Shown: positions 34,051 to 46,800 of the stretch, one piece after another
Position numbering within the stretch: the first letter of the stretch is position 1
How the letters are laid out: every line of letters starts with the position of its first letter
Assembly: GCA_036873135.1 (NCBI GenBank)
Contig: JAPTYO010000023.1
Coordinates: 4,723,834 to 4,787,833, forward strand
DNA: 64,000 bases
Direction: 5' to 3'
Source of the DNA: Clarkia xantiana subsp. parviflora
Lineage: Eukaryota > Streptophyta > Magnoliopsida > Myrtales > Onagraceae
Position numbers and translations under genes: made by a program
The notes under the pieces: generated by a model
Databases searched by the model: none
Seen by the model: only the letters and a program-made list of their open reading frames with translations
What the model was told of the DNA's origin: nothing

Positions 34051-37000
34051 CTAATCAGAACGCTCTGTACCCCTGCTCATCTTCTCTTCTACTGCCTTCC
34101 TCACGAATTGGCCTCGAATACGGGGCCGTTGATCTGCTACTCTCTTTCGGTTTTGGTATCTTACCTGTAAAACACAACATCATCAATTTTTTGTAATGTG
34201 AAACCAATTTCAGCATAACACAACATTATATAAGACATTACTTATGGCCTAGATCATTGCTTCTTCTGCAGTTATGCAAAACTTATGACATACATCTTTT
34301 CCCATCACACTAATTAAGGCTAAAGTAAGAAACTAGACACCAAAATTTTTTCTTTTTCCTCCCCCGGGTTGACCCGAAGATGACAGCAGACAATGGGCGT
34401 CCTAAGACAGCGAACCAGTTACAAATGATGCAACAACAAAAAAATGTAAGGCCATCCATCGATGCAGATACACGTAAACCTCTCTAAACTCACCAGATCT
34501 TCAATCTTACTATGTAAGTATATCTAGTAAAAAGGATTACCTTTTTATGGAAGCATCTTTCCATTCTCTTCTGTCGGAAATTTTTCAAGGCAGCTTCTCT
34601 CTGAGCAGACTTGTTTTGATTTGCTCCAGTTCCACTCCCACTTCCGCTCCCACTTGCATTGCCGCTTCCACCATTTTCAGCAATTCCATTATCGCTTTCC
34701 AAGTTCATTGCACCAGCATTTGCTGCCACACTGCTTCCATTGAGTCCATTGCTCCCGTGATTACTCCCCGATCCACTTCCATTGACACTGTAATTTCCCG
34801 CATTACCTTCAACAAGCCCGTCAAAAGCATTAGAAGACCCACAATGTGGTGCAGATCCCGCCATTATTTTCATCGACATCTCATCTGGGAACTGTGGCAG
34901 TTGCTGTGGTTGGGCACCTTCAAGAAGCTGTGAATCTCTCGGTTGAACTAGAGCTGCTTTAGCAGCAGCTTCCTCAGCCTTTTCCTTTACAACTTGGTGA
35001 ATGGAAAATGTCACGTCACCTTTCAACTGACGAAAAGAACATGTTTCTGGACATTTAATTGGTGATGTGACCATCAAGTGGTTTTTCATTGAACCAGGTA
35101 GAGCCGTAGCTCTGTTAGTAGTTGAGCCCATATCGATGTTGTTGCTACCATCATTTGAGCACTGATTCGGAAGATTAGCATGGTAATGCCCTGCTTTTTC
35201 ATCAGAATTTGAACTTTTCCCATCTGGGGAACTGCAGTTGGTATTACCTTCAGGAACTTTGCAATTGTTTAAGGCTGTATTGTATCTATACAAAGGGAGA
35301 AGGAAGAGCAGAAGAATTAGCATTTGACCAAAAGTACAGCCAAAATAAAATCTAAAATTATAAAACTCCGTTTACCTCGAAAAGGCAGAAGAATTTGAAC
35401 GCCTCAATACATTTCGATCAGCTTCAACTGTTGTTTTGTCTTTTGCAGTTCGGGGTCTCTTTAGACTGAGCTCAAGGGATGGTGGTTCTTCTCCATCATC
35501 ATTCTGCACATCTTTCATATTTACATCTGAAGCAGAAATCATTGTTGGACCTTTCATCTCCCTGCTTTCTCTCTGTTGATTGGTGGTGTTTGTGCCACTG
35601 CCCATGTGACTCCCTTTGCCGCACCCACTGCCTCTGCTAAGATCAGCATTCCACTTTTCTGTTTTTTCATCCAATTCTCCAGAAGTCTTCTCAAACGGAT
35701 TATTTTGCTTTGCATCTATGGGTTTGAGAGAGTGCTCAAGGGGCATGTTTAGATTTCTAGGCAAGGCTTCCTCGAAATCTCTACTAACAGCAGGGTTTTC
35801 TGTGGAAAGCAAACATACAAACATTTGAAACGTTAAACAAGAAATTATTCAAAATGTACAAACTTTTTTTCTTTAAGATTTTTCCTATTAAACTATAAAG
35901 AGATGGAGAAAAAACACGAAATAGTCAGAAGAGTAATATGGTTTTCACACTATAAAACAGATAGAATGATGTTAAATAGTCGAAATAGAATGTGTTATAG
36001 TACCGTGTTCATCACGTTTCACAGCAACTGCAGTCCCCTGTTTGTTCTGAGATGTTTCAGAATGTGAGTGGATGACCTGAGCACAGGTGCTGTCAGCACA
36101 TTCAACTGCTTGATCCTCCCATGGAGACAACGACGGACTCCTAGTATCTGCAGCTTGTTTTCTCCATGAGCTCTGTAAAATACAGTAACCAAGTAGAATA
36201 CTTTAACTTTTGACGGGACTTATATCCAACTAAAATAGTTAAAAGATATCAACAACAGGGTTGGTGGTTCACTCAGGAAGATCTAAAAATGTGCCCAATC
36301 AAGTCTAGTTTACGATCCTCCAAATATAAATTGAAGTGCAGCAAAATTGTTTGGTAACAGCTGTAAAGCATAATTCATCTACACAACATCCTCAAAAAAA
36401 ATATCATACCTGGGTGCCACTCCCAGTATCACTTCCGTCACCAATATTCATCCCAGAGCTTACATTATCTTCCTCATCATTGCTTCCATTGTTATTCTCA
36501 GACTTTTCAATGCTTTTTGATTTGATAGATTTCTGAGTCTGTGTACAACTTTCACTTCCACTACCACTAGACTGAAAAAACAAAACAAAAGAAAAAATGC
36601 AATTAGTTTTCAAACACATTTTCTTTCACTTTAGAGAAAGAAAAGCTCCCTTACCTTTCACTATTTGTACAGACAAAGTAAAAGAGTTGAATGAAGATTA
36701 AGATTTAAAAAGGGTTAATAACTAAAAAACTGTCCAAGGTTTACCCTTTGTTAAAATTAGGTGTCTGAAGTTTGAAATGTTAAAATGGACTGTCCCAAGT
36801 TTTATTTTTGTTGAAATTTGGTGTCTCGGTGTGATTACTTTAGAGAGGTCAATTCCAACGAAACCGCCTGTCAAATTCGAGCTCTCATACACACTCCCTT
36901 CTCGTCATCTTGCCGGGACCGTCACCTAAAAAGTTGGTCACATCCGGGCAAGTAAATCTCGCTCTACTGTCCTTGGAAAATTACTCTACACCACTCTTCT

Positions 37001-38942
37001 ATAAACTTTTTTTTTAATGTTCAATTTAGGTGAAATTTGACGATTTTGTGAAAAGTAAATAGTGACCGATCATGAGTGGGTTGGTAGGTTGATAAAAATG
37101 ATGGAATGAAGATGAAAAGACGCACAAAGACACCAAATTTCAACAAAAATGAAAATTGGGACAGTCCATTTTAACATTTCAAACTTCAGACACCTAATTT
37201 TAACATAGGGTAAACATTGGACAGTTTTTTAGTTATTAACCCATTTAAAAACGACAGTTAACAGTAAGTAATCTTTTCTCAGTTGATCTGCTGCTTTTAG
37301 GCATAGATATAGCAGATCATTGAATTAAAGAAATTAAGATACCATTAGGGGTATATTACGTTGGAACTTGGAAGTGACACTCTAATCCTTACCGGAAGAT
37401 ATCTATCATAATAAGATATACCTAATCTTAGTATCTTACCCATAAGAAGGATGGGAAAGAAGTAAGGTGTACCTGTACAGATATACCTTACCTTACCCAT
37501 CAGATGTAGACTTGGGTATAAAAATCTCCTTAATGTTCAAAGCAGAACAAACCAGAAGAGGTCAGGAAGGAAAGACTTAGTACTCACACTGTGGCATCTC
37601 CTCCAAACATGCTGCCATAGGTTCTTTAACTCATTTTTCCGTACAGGCTTCAACAAGAAGTCAACGGCGCCTTTGGACAAGCACTTGAAGACCAAACCCA
37701 TTGAATCATGAGATGACATCACTGCGTACATCTCATGTCATCAAAACACTTTCACTTGATCAAGTAACATAATTTCATATGCATTAATGCTTGCTAATTA
37801 ATGAACAAAAATAAAATACCTACTTATAATAGGAACAGTTTTGCGTGTCTGGTGGCTCATGATCTTGCTTAGAAGGCCAATTCCAGTTAAACAAGGCATG
37901 ACAACCTCAGTTAGAACAAGATCGATATGGTTGTTTAGATCTTCAAGCACCTTCCACGCTTGTAATGCATTAGAGGCCTCAATCACTTAAAAGGAAAAAA
38001 AATATGCATGTTAGTCCAAATGTAGAATAGCACGAAAAACTGGAAACAGAACAATGGGATCATTTCTTAAACACATCTCTTACTGGCACTTTAACAGTGA
38101 GCTATTACTAGACAGATTTATATGTATGTGCCCTGCGTAGTGAAAATAGCTAATTTCAACACAGATCAAATCAAATGGCAAGAGGGACTCAAACAATGAG
38201 TAAGATATACAAGTGACAATGAGAATCAGTTGGTTCATATCACAGATCAAAGAGAAAATTAATCCATCATTAGTAAGCATAAGCAACAAACAGCGCCAAC
38301 TACTTTTAAGATAGATAACAGGTCATCCAGCTGCTGACCATCATAGCTACAGGCTGAACTTATGTATTAATGACAGATTTATACTTATGCGGCAGAGTGT
38401 GTGGCAATGTAGTAAAGGGAAGTTCATGAGGCAGATCTGATTGAATTGCAAGAGTACCGCAAACAACAAGCAAGATATCCACAAGCAGCAACAAAGATAT
38501 GTCATATGTAATCTACTACCAAAAGAAAATTAATGTCAGGCATCTACAATCCCCGCTTGTGTGTGCAGATTATGTAGAATAGCTGCTAACCTTCATAGCT
38601 ACAGTTTCGAAGTAGCGCAGAGACAACATGGCGGGTAGAATCATCATACTCTACCAGAAGAACTTTGAGGGATCTGACGTGGAGAAATCTTTCCCAACGA
38701 ACGGTAGCTCCTAGGGGAGGATGCTGCTGTTGTATTTGAAGTGGGGGCTGTGGTTGGAGTTGGACAGCACCCCAGTGTACATCTTTTAACCCATTGACAG
38801 TACCATTTATTTTGATTCCATTTTCCCTGGGTATATGATCTGCCTTTGTAAGACCATTATCCTTAACTCTTTGGCTTTGCTCTGACACAAAGTTATTTGG
38901 TTCAAGCAGTTCTTTGTCTGCATTACCATCATGAGCTGTCAT
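34051..38942 (-). CDS. PRR7: Pseudo-response regulator of PRR7 type (clock protein), eight coding exons
   Basis: Coding exons on the minus strand: 38591-38942, 37824-37985, 37588-37721, 36410-36571, 36004-36172, 35376-35799, 34541-35285 and 34051-34164. Phases all match; 753 residues. The receiver-like domain starts near residue 92 ([10 protein letters not shown]) and has LTEVVMP at the phosphoacceptor site, where Glu143 replaces the phosphorylatable Asp (the pseudo-receiver feature), then [19 protein letters not shown] and a [20 protein letters not shown] end. A long Ser/Gly/Asn-rich linker follows. The CCT domain (about 697-739) is split by the last intron: [20 protein letters not shown] joins [23 protein letters not shown]7-class proteins repress morning clock genes such as CCA1/LHY and set circadian and flowering timing. 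At least one 5' untranslated exon likely lies near 39735-39970. An intron holds a MULE-like element. Confidence 0.93.
36712..37242. mobile_element. MULE-like non-autonomous element in a PRR7 intron
   Basis: Ends GGGTTAATAACTAAAAAACT and the inverted AGTTTTTTAGTTATTAACCC, with perfect 9-bp target duplications ATTTAAAAA (36703-36711 and 37243-37251). It shares subterminal motifs (TGTCTGAAGTTTGAAATGTT and complement) with the elements at 740, 24121 and 33020, but its interior is unique sequence without the CTCCGGCCACC repeat. It lies in the intron between the receiver end and the Ser-rich linker exons of PRR7. Confidence 0.88.
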
Positions 38943-39973
38943 TAGAGAACTCCCTGTCAAGCAAATTCAAAGAATCAGTAACAATGGTATAACGTATAGT
39001 ATCTTCTCAAGATAGAATAGTACAGTAAACCAAAATCAAATTCAGCTCACTGAAGAAAATAGTAACAGCTGATCACACCAGGATACACTGAATCCTTCCA
39101 CTACCAGTGTCCAGTGCAGAGTGAGCAGCACAGCCTGCTATTGTCCATCCGTAGACCTACCAAGATAAAATATTTGACAAACATCCAATGAGTAAATGTA
39201 ACATTAATTAAAGGAAAAAAAATGTAAATTCTTGAAAGAAGCTTACTACAATCCAAAAAGCATACAGGTTTCAAGTTTCTATAAACTGTCTTCAGAGTTT
39301 TGAACTTTAGACTATTAATAGGAAATTTATTCACAAAATTAGATCTGAGGGGTGAAATAGCAAGCTTTTTGCCGGCTTTACCTTGCGTCCTTGCACACAA
39401 TTTTTTTTGGTAAGCCAAACACATAAGTTTAGGGATATGTATTTATGAAACATACCCAATTCGGTATATATTGACCCAAAAACCCTAAATTAGGCAACAG
39501 ATATTTAGCCTCCACTATCATTGTCTTCCCCAAAAGACTAAAAAAAATATGCACGTTAGTTGGTGATGGAACTGAGCTATAATTGCGTTGCTTTAACAAC
39601 CAGATCAAAAGTCAAAATCAGCAGCAGCTAAAAAATTACGTATATGTCATAGATCAGCACAAAACGAAATCAAGTCACGCAGTAGAAGGAAAAGCGAACA
39701 ACTACATATAGATAATTTTGGTAAAATAGTCACCTTAAGATTGAAACCTCCATGGCAGCCATTTCCGAGCTCGATCCAAGAGGAAGAACAGAACATACTT
39801 CTATGACTCCATTATAGTGGGAGAAAACATCGTGAGATCCAACTAGAGCGCCATTCGTAAGATTAGAAGGTGAAAATGATTGGTTAGGGTTACAGAAATC
39901 GAGGAAGGCCAACGTTGGGGGAAGAAGAGGAGATAGATCGATTGGCTGGCTGGCTACTTGGTAGGAGAGCAAG

Positions 39974-39982
39974 AAGATATTT
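39974..39982 (-). promoter_or_regulatory. Evening-element-like motif upstream of PRR7
   Basis: The minus strand reads TAAATATCT, one base off the evening element AAAATATCT bound by CCA1/LHY/RVE factors. It lies in the presumed 5' leader or promoter of PRR7. The family is known to be under such control; whether this site works is not shown. Confidence 0.35.
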
Positions 39983-40032
39983 AGATGAGGAAAAAGGTGG
40001 TGACGTGGAGGCGACGAATGGTTTGGGACGTC

Positions 40033-40255
40033 GGTATTGCCACGTAGGATCGGAGATTTTCCAACGTGGCTCGAGGGAGTGCTGGGTGCTTTCTGAGCTG
40101 GACAATGGACACAATCAAAAGCCGTGAACCCACGGGGCGCTTTAGCATCTCTGAAGATCTTTTAAGATTTAGCAGTGGACACGTGGCGTTGCTGTGATTC
40201 TTGTGGGAGAAAAAAAAGATAACGCTTCGTTTGACGGCCGTCCGTTTGTGGATGC
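40033..40255. promoter_or_regulatory. PRR7 upstream block with G-box, duplicated at 42525-42750
   Basis: Holds TTGCCACGTAGGAT, GTGAACCC, CTTTAGCATCT and GGACACGTGGCG (CACGTG at 40080-40085 counted from the block start as 40180-40185 in window coordinates), ending TTTGACGGCCGTCC. The same words recur in order at 42525-42750. CACGTG is the binding site of bZIP and PIF/bHLH factors and of PRR partners in plants. Confidence 0.55.
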
Positions 40256-40649
40256 AAACGGGTCGGGTACATTCAGCACTGGGTTTCAGAAATGACGATA
40301 ATCGCCCTGTTGGCTGCTGCATGGAACTGAAAAAAAGAAAGCACAGTAAAACTTTTATGACTTTTTTAATAAATATATATATATAATAAAATATTTCATT
40401 TCCATTTTTGATTTTACAAGGCACTTAATAAAATATTTTTTTGGCCAATGGCACTTAATAAAATTACTGCCGAACAATGTTGCCCTTAAACTAAAGACTT
40501 TCTTTTCCATACAAATTGAAAGTCAAATGACCTTAGGTGCATTGGCCAAAAAAAATCCTTAGGTGCCAAAACCCACTAATTAGTGTTCTCCATTACCGTG
40601 CCATTAATTAACTTGTACAATTCAATTTACCAAATTATTATTATTATTA

Positions 40650-41168
40650 GGGTTAACAGGTCTTTTGGTCCATGATGTTTGACAACTTTTGGGTTTTGGT
40701 CAATGATGTTTTTTTTACCTAGTTTGGTACCATATGTTTGCAGATTTTTTCTAGTTTTGGTCTAACCGTTACATTCCGTCCATTTTTTGACATTTACAAG
40801 TCACGTGATCCACCCTAAACTTTCAATTTAGTTCCTCTAATACTTTCCTAACCTTTTTTTGTTCAATTTAGTCCCGAAGTTTCAAAAATTCAATTGGACC
40901 TATTGGACCTATTGTCCAATTGGGGTCAATTTTAAAACTTCGGGACTAAATTGAAAAAAAAAAAGGTTAAGAAAGTATTAGAGGGACTAAATTTAAAGTT
41001 TAGAGTGGATCACGTGACTTGAACATGTCAAAAAATGGACGGAATGTAACGGTTAGACCAAAACTAGAAAAAATCTGCAAACATAAGGTACCAAAACTAG
41101 GTAAAAAAAACACAATTGACCAAAATCCAAAGTTGTCAAACATTATGGACCAAAAGACCTGTTAACCC
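40650..41168. mobile_element. MULE-like foldback element, copy 2, upstream of PRR7
   Basis: Two arms, GGGTTAACAGGTCTTTTGGT at the left and its complement at the right, fold along nearly the full length. Target duplication TTATTATTA (40641-40649 and 41169-41177) is a perfect 9-mer, though the site is itself a TTA repeat. Each arm carries a CACGTG (about 40803 and 41011). Shares the TCAATTTAGTCCC interior phrase with 3460-4053. Confidence 0.83.
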
Positions 41169-41765
41169 TTATTATTATTATTTCATGGCCAATTTTTTTT
41201 TAAGTACAAAAAAATGTGATACATCCTTATTTTTCAAGGAGTTGATTGAATCATTCTCATATTGTTACATTTAAAAAAAAAAACACTAAAATTTGCTTTG
41301 ATAACACACTCACTCATGAATCAGTGATGTATCATCATCATAGTATAAAGACAGTTTGATGCTTGACGTGCTGGGCCAGTAAGTTAGTGACAGAATCTTC
41401 TACGGAATCAGCTTTTATGTAGTGTCACATAGATTGACTTGGATGGCTTGTCGTTGGGTCCAAATATTAGTATAAATTACAGAATAATTGAGTACTTTTT
41501 GAAGGCTAAAATGAAAGTTTATATTTCATTTTTCTATATAAATTATACATTGTACTAATCAATTTTTTTTTTTTCGGTAAGTTAACATTTTACGCTAAAT
41601 TCAAGCTAGAAAACAACACTTTTAGAGGTAAAAATTAATACAATTTAAATAAATTAGTTAGTGGTGATGATTATAATTATAAACTCAATCTGCTACACGT
41701 TACGTAATGTTCGAACTCTTTTACTTACGGATTGAAGTTTTTTATTGTCAAACTATGCATTGGTC

Positions 41766-41975
41766 CCGTTAACATAGCTCCACCAGCAACATAGTATAGT
41801 CAAGAGATGTCGGTCTGTTGAACTCAGTTCTACTTGCCTCCTCTTATGTCCGACGATGTATGTGGAACATATTGAAACCTAATATTTTAATCAAGTCACT
41901 TCGGTTTCGAACATGATACTTCAGAATCAAACTACATAGAAGTAAGCGTTTTAACCACAACATGTGGTATAAAAA
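41766..41975 (-). mobile_element. tRNA-derived SINE, degraded copy
   Basis: On the minus strand it begins near 41975 with TGTGGTTAAAACGCTTAC (box A-like), has ATGTTCGAAACCG (box B-like), and ends with TGAGGAGGCAAGTAGAACTG-type and GACTATACTATGTTGCTGGT-type sequence. The same order is found on the plus strand at 43465-43730. It is more diverged than that copy. Confidence 0.65.
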
Positions 41976-42361
41976 TACTATGATAATATCAATTTTGTAT
42001 ATATAAATATAAGATTACTTTTGTAACTTCAGGTCAAAAGTGTTAATGTTAAAACTCTCTCTAATGACGCGTTTCCAACGGGATTCAAACGCGGTCCATC
42101 TAAATAAATACGACACGCTTTACTAGTTTGTCCGATCAATTTATAAGTTTCTTAAAGATACCAAATTTGACATTCTCAGCAATGAGTCCCCCTTGCCCAA
42201 AAAAGGAAACGCTTTCCTTCAAAAAGAACCACTCCTTTAGTGTGGCTAGAGCCTTTTTTCTCTTTAGGGATAAAAAAAAAAAGGATATATGGATGAGCAC
42301 AAGGCTGCTGACGTGGATAAACGAAGGGTTTAGAGAGCTTGTAAGGAGAGGAATTATTTGA

Positions 42362-42488
42362 TGGCACGGTGCCAACACCTACTGCCCCGTTTCTCTCTCA
42401 CAAATGTTGTCATGTGGGACCCAACAATGGGTCCCACTCACAAAACAATGTGAGTGAAGAAGGGGCAGCAGGTGTTGGCACCGTGCCA
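42362..42488. mobile_element. Small MITE with terminal inverted repeats
   Basis: TGGCACGGTGCCAACACCTA at the left and the inverted AGGTGTTGGCACCGTGCCA at the right, about 127 bp apart, with GTGGGACCCAACA and TGGGTCCCAC as inner inverted repeats. The whole unit folds as a hairpin. No clear target duplication, so the superfamily is not assigned. Confidence 0.65.
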
Positions 42489-42524
42489 GAGAAGATTTTT
42501 TCTTGTAAGGGAGGAATTATTTGA

Positions 42525-42750
42525 TAATGCCATGTAGGATACTAGATAATGCCACGTTGGAAAAAAGCGTGGGGCTAAGCGCTTTTTCAGAGATGGGGAA
42601 GAGACAGAATCTAAAGCGGTGAACCCGACATGCACTTTAGTATATCTTCACGTTCACGGATCAAGATTTAGGTACGGACACGTGGCGTGATGTGTGATAC
42701 ATCATCGCGTTGGACCTTTTTGACGGCCGTTTAGTGATCCATAGCTACAC
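42525..42750. repeat. Second copy of the PRR7 upstream G-box block
   Basis: Words shared in order with 40033-40255: AATGCCATGTAGGAT, GGTGAACCC, CTTTAGTATATCTTCACG, AAGATTTAG, GGACACGTGGCGT and TTTGACGGCCGTT. It is about 2.5 kb further from PRR7 and in the same orientation, with the foldback MULE, a SINE and the MITE between the copies. Confidence 0.6.
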
Positions 42751-43374
42751 CGTTAGTTTTTTCAAGAGGACATAAATACCCCTCCATATCCAACCTGTAC
42801 CAACCGTTGGGGGTTAAATTAAAAGAGATTGGTATTCTTTAATCGCATTAAATGTCATTTAAACTGTCCAAAAAGATGAATCTAATCAAAAAGATAGTTT
42901 CAATTGTTTGATGTAAAATGATTATGCTTTGTTGAGGAGTGATCTATATCTTTGTGGTATTGAAAAAGTTACCAAATTCGATTGCAAAATGAATATGTTA
43001 CATTTAAATATAACTAAGAATCTATCTGCAATTATCTAATATGTTGGAAAATTTGTTGGTAATATCATTCGCAAAATATTGTTACCGAAAAGTCGTGGGA
43101 ACATCGATAATTCGAATGGGGATGCAGAGAGACAAATGAATGCCACTAGACATAAGACTATCTCCAGTTCTATAAAAATTAATAATTTATTTTTCCACAC
43201 TCGCTCTATGCTTAGACATTGGAATTTTCAAAACTATTTCTATCCTTAAATAATATAGTTTCATTTTAATTTATTTTTTTTAATTATTATTTCAATATTA
43301 TCATGTAAAATTTATGCAATGTATGATCAATAATAACAATATACAAGTATCATCTAAATTTTATATCAAAATAA

Positions 43375-43378
<4 letters not shown>

Positions 43379-43422
<44 letters not shown>
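43379..43422. repeat. (AT)n microsatellite
   Basis: About 44 bases of alternating A and T. Other AT runs over 25 bases are at 8725-8760, 25859-25887 and 26033-26097. Confidence 0.95.
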
Positions 43423-43426
<4 letters not shown>

Positions 43427-43464
43427 CTCATTGTTATAAAACACCTTATCTATTTATACATAAT

Positions 43465-43810
43465 CAAGAGCAGTGTGGTTTAGTGGTTAAGAGCGCTTAC
43501 TCCCAAGTTGTTTGGCTCTGAGGTCCCAAGTTTGAACCTCTCAGGGGCGTCACCTCGCGGTGACCTGTTATAAAAATATCAGGTCATGTCTGGCCCACAT
43601 ACCGCGTCAGGCATATGAGGAGGCGAGTAGAACTGGACTTAATAGGTCGGCATCTTGACTATACTAGGCTGCTGGTGGGGTTACGTTGACGGTGTCAGTG
43701 CATGCACTGGTTGTTCGCTAAGTCTGGTCGGAAAAAAAGCCAGACCGTAAACAGGAGAGCCCGAAAATTACGTAACCGGATGGGTCTAGGGTCGCCACTA
43801 CTAGTCCATT
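43465..43810 (+). mobile_element. tRNA-derived SINE, better preserved copy
   Basis: The head has a box A-like GTGGTTTAGTGGTTAAGAGC followed about 40 bases later by a box B-like GGTCCCAAGTTTGAACC, the spacing of an internal RNA polymerase III promoter. The unrelated body includes GTGACCTGTTATAAAAATAT, CATATGAGGAGGCGAGTAGA and TAGGCTGCTGGTGGG. It ends in an uncertain region near 43800 without a clear A-tail. A second copy on the other strand at 41766-41975 supports the family. It could not serve as a tRNA: no acceptor stem or closed cloverleaf is seen. Confidence 0.7.
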
Positions 43811-46800
43811 TATTTTTCATGGACAAAAAATAAATTTATACATAAACTACAACTTAATAACTTTACAAAATATTTTTTTATTATTTAAAACTCTACCTAA
43901 CACCCGAATAATTAGTAGTGTATATGAAAAATTAATTACTAATTTCTATAATATAAAGTACACCTCTTTTCGAGGCCTAAGTTAGGAGATATATGCCAGG
44001 AGCCCGGAGGGAATTGATGGTCATTGGGCCAAAACTGATAGACGTTTCTTGGGCCTTTGTTTTCTTTATTATTATTATTATCATTATTATTATTATTATC
44101 TTCGTTCCTTTAATAACTTTAAAATACAGAAGTTGCGTTACTTCCTACATAAAATGACCATTTCCTTCACAAGATTGGGTAACGTTCGGCATTCTCTCAC
44201 CATCATGAAGAATCAAACTTACTTGTTCTAAACTAATTGGCCTACCCGCGCGTTGTGCAGTAAAAAAATTATTTATATATAAAATTGTTGTGTTGTTAAT
44301 TTTCAATTTTAATATATTTTTTTATTTAGCTTTGTTACACGTGTTGCGTGATTGAGTATTTTGTTTATATAATTGTTGATATGTTCTCATATGCAATATT
44401 TCTAATTTATTGTATTGAGTTTTGTTATATTTAATATTTTATTCAAGGTAAATGAATCACTACTACATACATCTTAGGTATATATAATACTTTAAATTAT
44501 AATTTCTATTTTAATCGAACGTCATATGCAACGGGTGAAGATTTCATTGTGAATTATCATTTGTAGTGTATGTGGTGATATATCAAGATTATATTCTTCG
44601 TGAATATATATATATATTACCGAGATCATTCAAATCCACCAATTCTATTAAATTATCGTCGACAGTCAATCATTGTTTTTAATTAATTGTTTGGATATTT
44701 TCTTCCCAAGACTATTCAAATTCTCCATGGTTATCCATGCAATAAAATATTTATATATTACTTAATAATTTCTAACTTTTTTTATTCATCATTTGATCTA
44801 TTGTATACGTGAGAGTATCTATTATTGTATAAATACGCATGTTCCCATCAGATAATGAAACTGTTGTAGGTGATATTTTTTTTGTTATGCATTTCTATGT
44901 ATATATATTATGTTTTTTTTAATCATATTTTTAGTCTTAATGCATTTTTTGGCCAAAATTTGTTGTAGTTATAGTAACAATTAATATGCTGCTACCGTAT
45001 GTTTCATGTATTGTTCATTATGTATGTTAGTTTTAGCTATTGTATGATTTAAGTATCATGATATTGTTCGGGCAAATACATTTTGTGTGTGCCTAACAAA
45101 TTATAATTTATTTTTATGATCTTATTTATTTTTTATCCTTTATGTTTTTAGCTTATTTCAAATATTTTTTAAATTTATTTATTTCTTATTTAATGAATTA
45201 CATCATTAAATTTTCTAATTATTTAATTTATATTTATCAGTTCTTATTATATCGTAATAAAAATACATCAAAATATGAAGAAAAAAAAAACTGAAATTAC
45301 AATATTTTATAAAAGAAATTGATTGATTTCAATTTAAACTTTTGATTAATTTGAGTGAGTTAATTTGACTTAATTAAAAATGTCATTAAGATAAAATAAA
45401 TATATCAAATTGAATACATTCATCCTAATATGGAGAACATTAAATTGTAGCCTATGTAAAAGTAAAACCATAGAGTATCATTAACGTATACTAATTAATT
45501 TCCAGAAAAAAATATTGTTGAAATTAAATGTCCTATTATTTATTTATTAAATGATTTATATCAAAAAATTAATCGAATAAAATAAATATAGCTTTATAGT
45601 AACGTTTCAATATATAAATTATATGAGTTATAATATATTGTAGATTTAGTTTATATTTTCTTATAAGCTAGTAAATAAAATCTATATAGAAGAAAAAAAT
45701 GTATATAATCATTCGTTGCCGCAAATTAAAAATTGAATAATTAGATCAAAGTGGTGATTCTTATTGATTGTTTTTATTCATTCAGTGAAATAAAATCTCT
45801 ATAAAAGAGAAACTATATAAAAATTGATAAGTAAAGGAATATAAATTAAACTACCATAAAGGCTAAAATGAATTTAAAAAATGATAGACCATAATCAATT
45901 ACATGGACATAATATAAAAGGAAACTAACAATACTATATTTATCTTGACCAAAAGAAATAGTATTTTTATCTATAGCTATATCAAATTGGTTTTTTCTAG
46001 CAAAACTCAAAAGTCGGATCTTCATTGACGTGGTAGATTTTTTTTTTTTTATATTCTTAACTTAATTACCTCTTACGAATATTTTATGCTTTAATATGTT
46101 AATAACAATGTTGTAAAAAAGGTTACCATTGTTCTTGTGCATGTTATTGTGAGGTAGGGTGCCCATCTAATATTCAGAAATACCGATCTTGGTTTCTTTC
46201 TACCACAAAACCTAATATGTCTGGAGAAGGTGATGATGGTCATGGAAGAAGATGGATTTCAAAGCTGATGAAATTCAAGACGGTTACATTTTGAGTTCAA
46301 AGCTTAAATAATTTTTTTTTTATGGTTGATTGATTTATCTTTCCTAGTATTTATTTTTATATTGAGGTAAATGCATTTTTTTATATTGAGGTAAATGCAT
46401 TTTATGTTGATGAATGTTATCAATTTTAAGGTTGAACAATATTAAATATTCAAAACCGAAAAATATTTATGTAAAAATGAAACGGATGTTATCGTGCATT
46501 GTGGAAGTTTGGAGCTCATCCAAGCTATGAAAGCGTTTATGTGGACAATGCCACATCTACAATGTGAGAGAGTAGATGAGTTGTACCAATAAGTTTAATA
46601 ATGTGCATATATCATTGGTGAATTTTATTATTTATCAATCATACGGTTAACTCGTTAGAATTATATTATATATAGATTCTAATAGCATATGAAGTTTAGA
46701 CATAACTCCCATAATTTAACTTTGAGATTAGAATTCAGTTACTCAATTTTTTCACTTCCTTTATGATATGATATATATACATATACTACTACTACTAAAA

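Noticed and set aside
43465..43560. Possible tRNA gene
   Set aside because: Box A and B-like motifs are present but no acceptor stem or full cloverleaf can be drawn, and a second diverged copy shows it is the head of a SINE.
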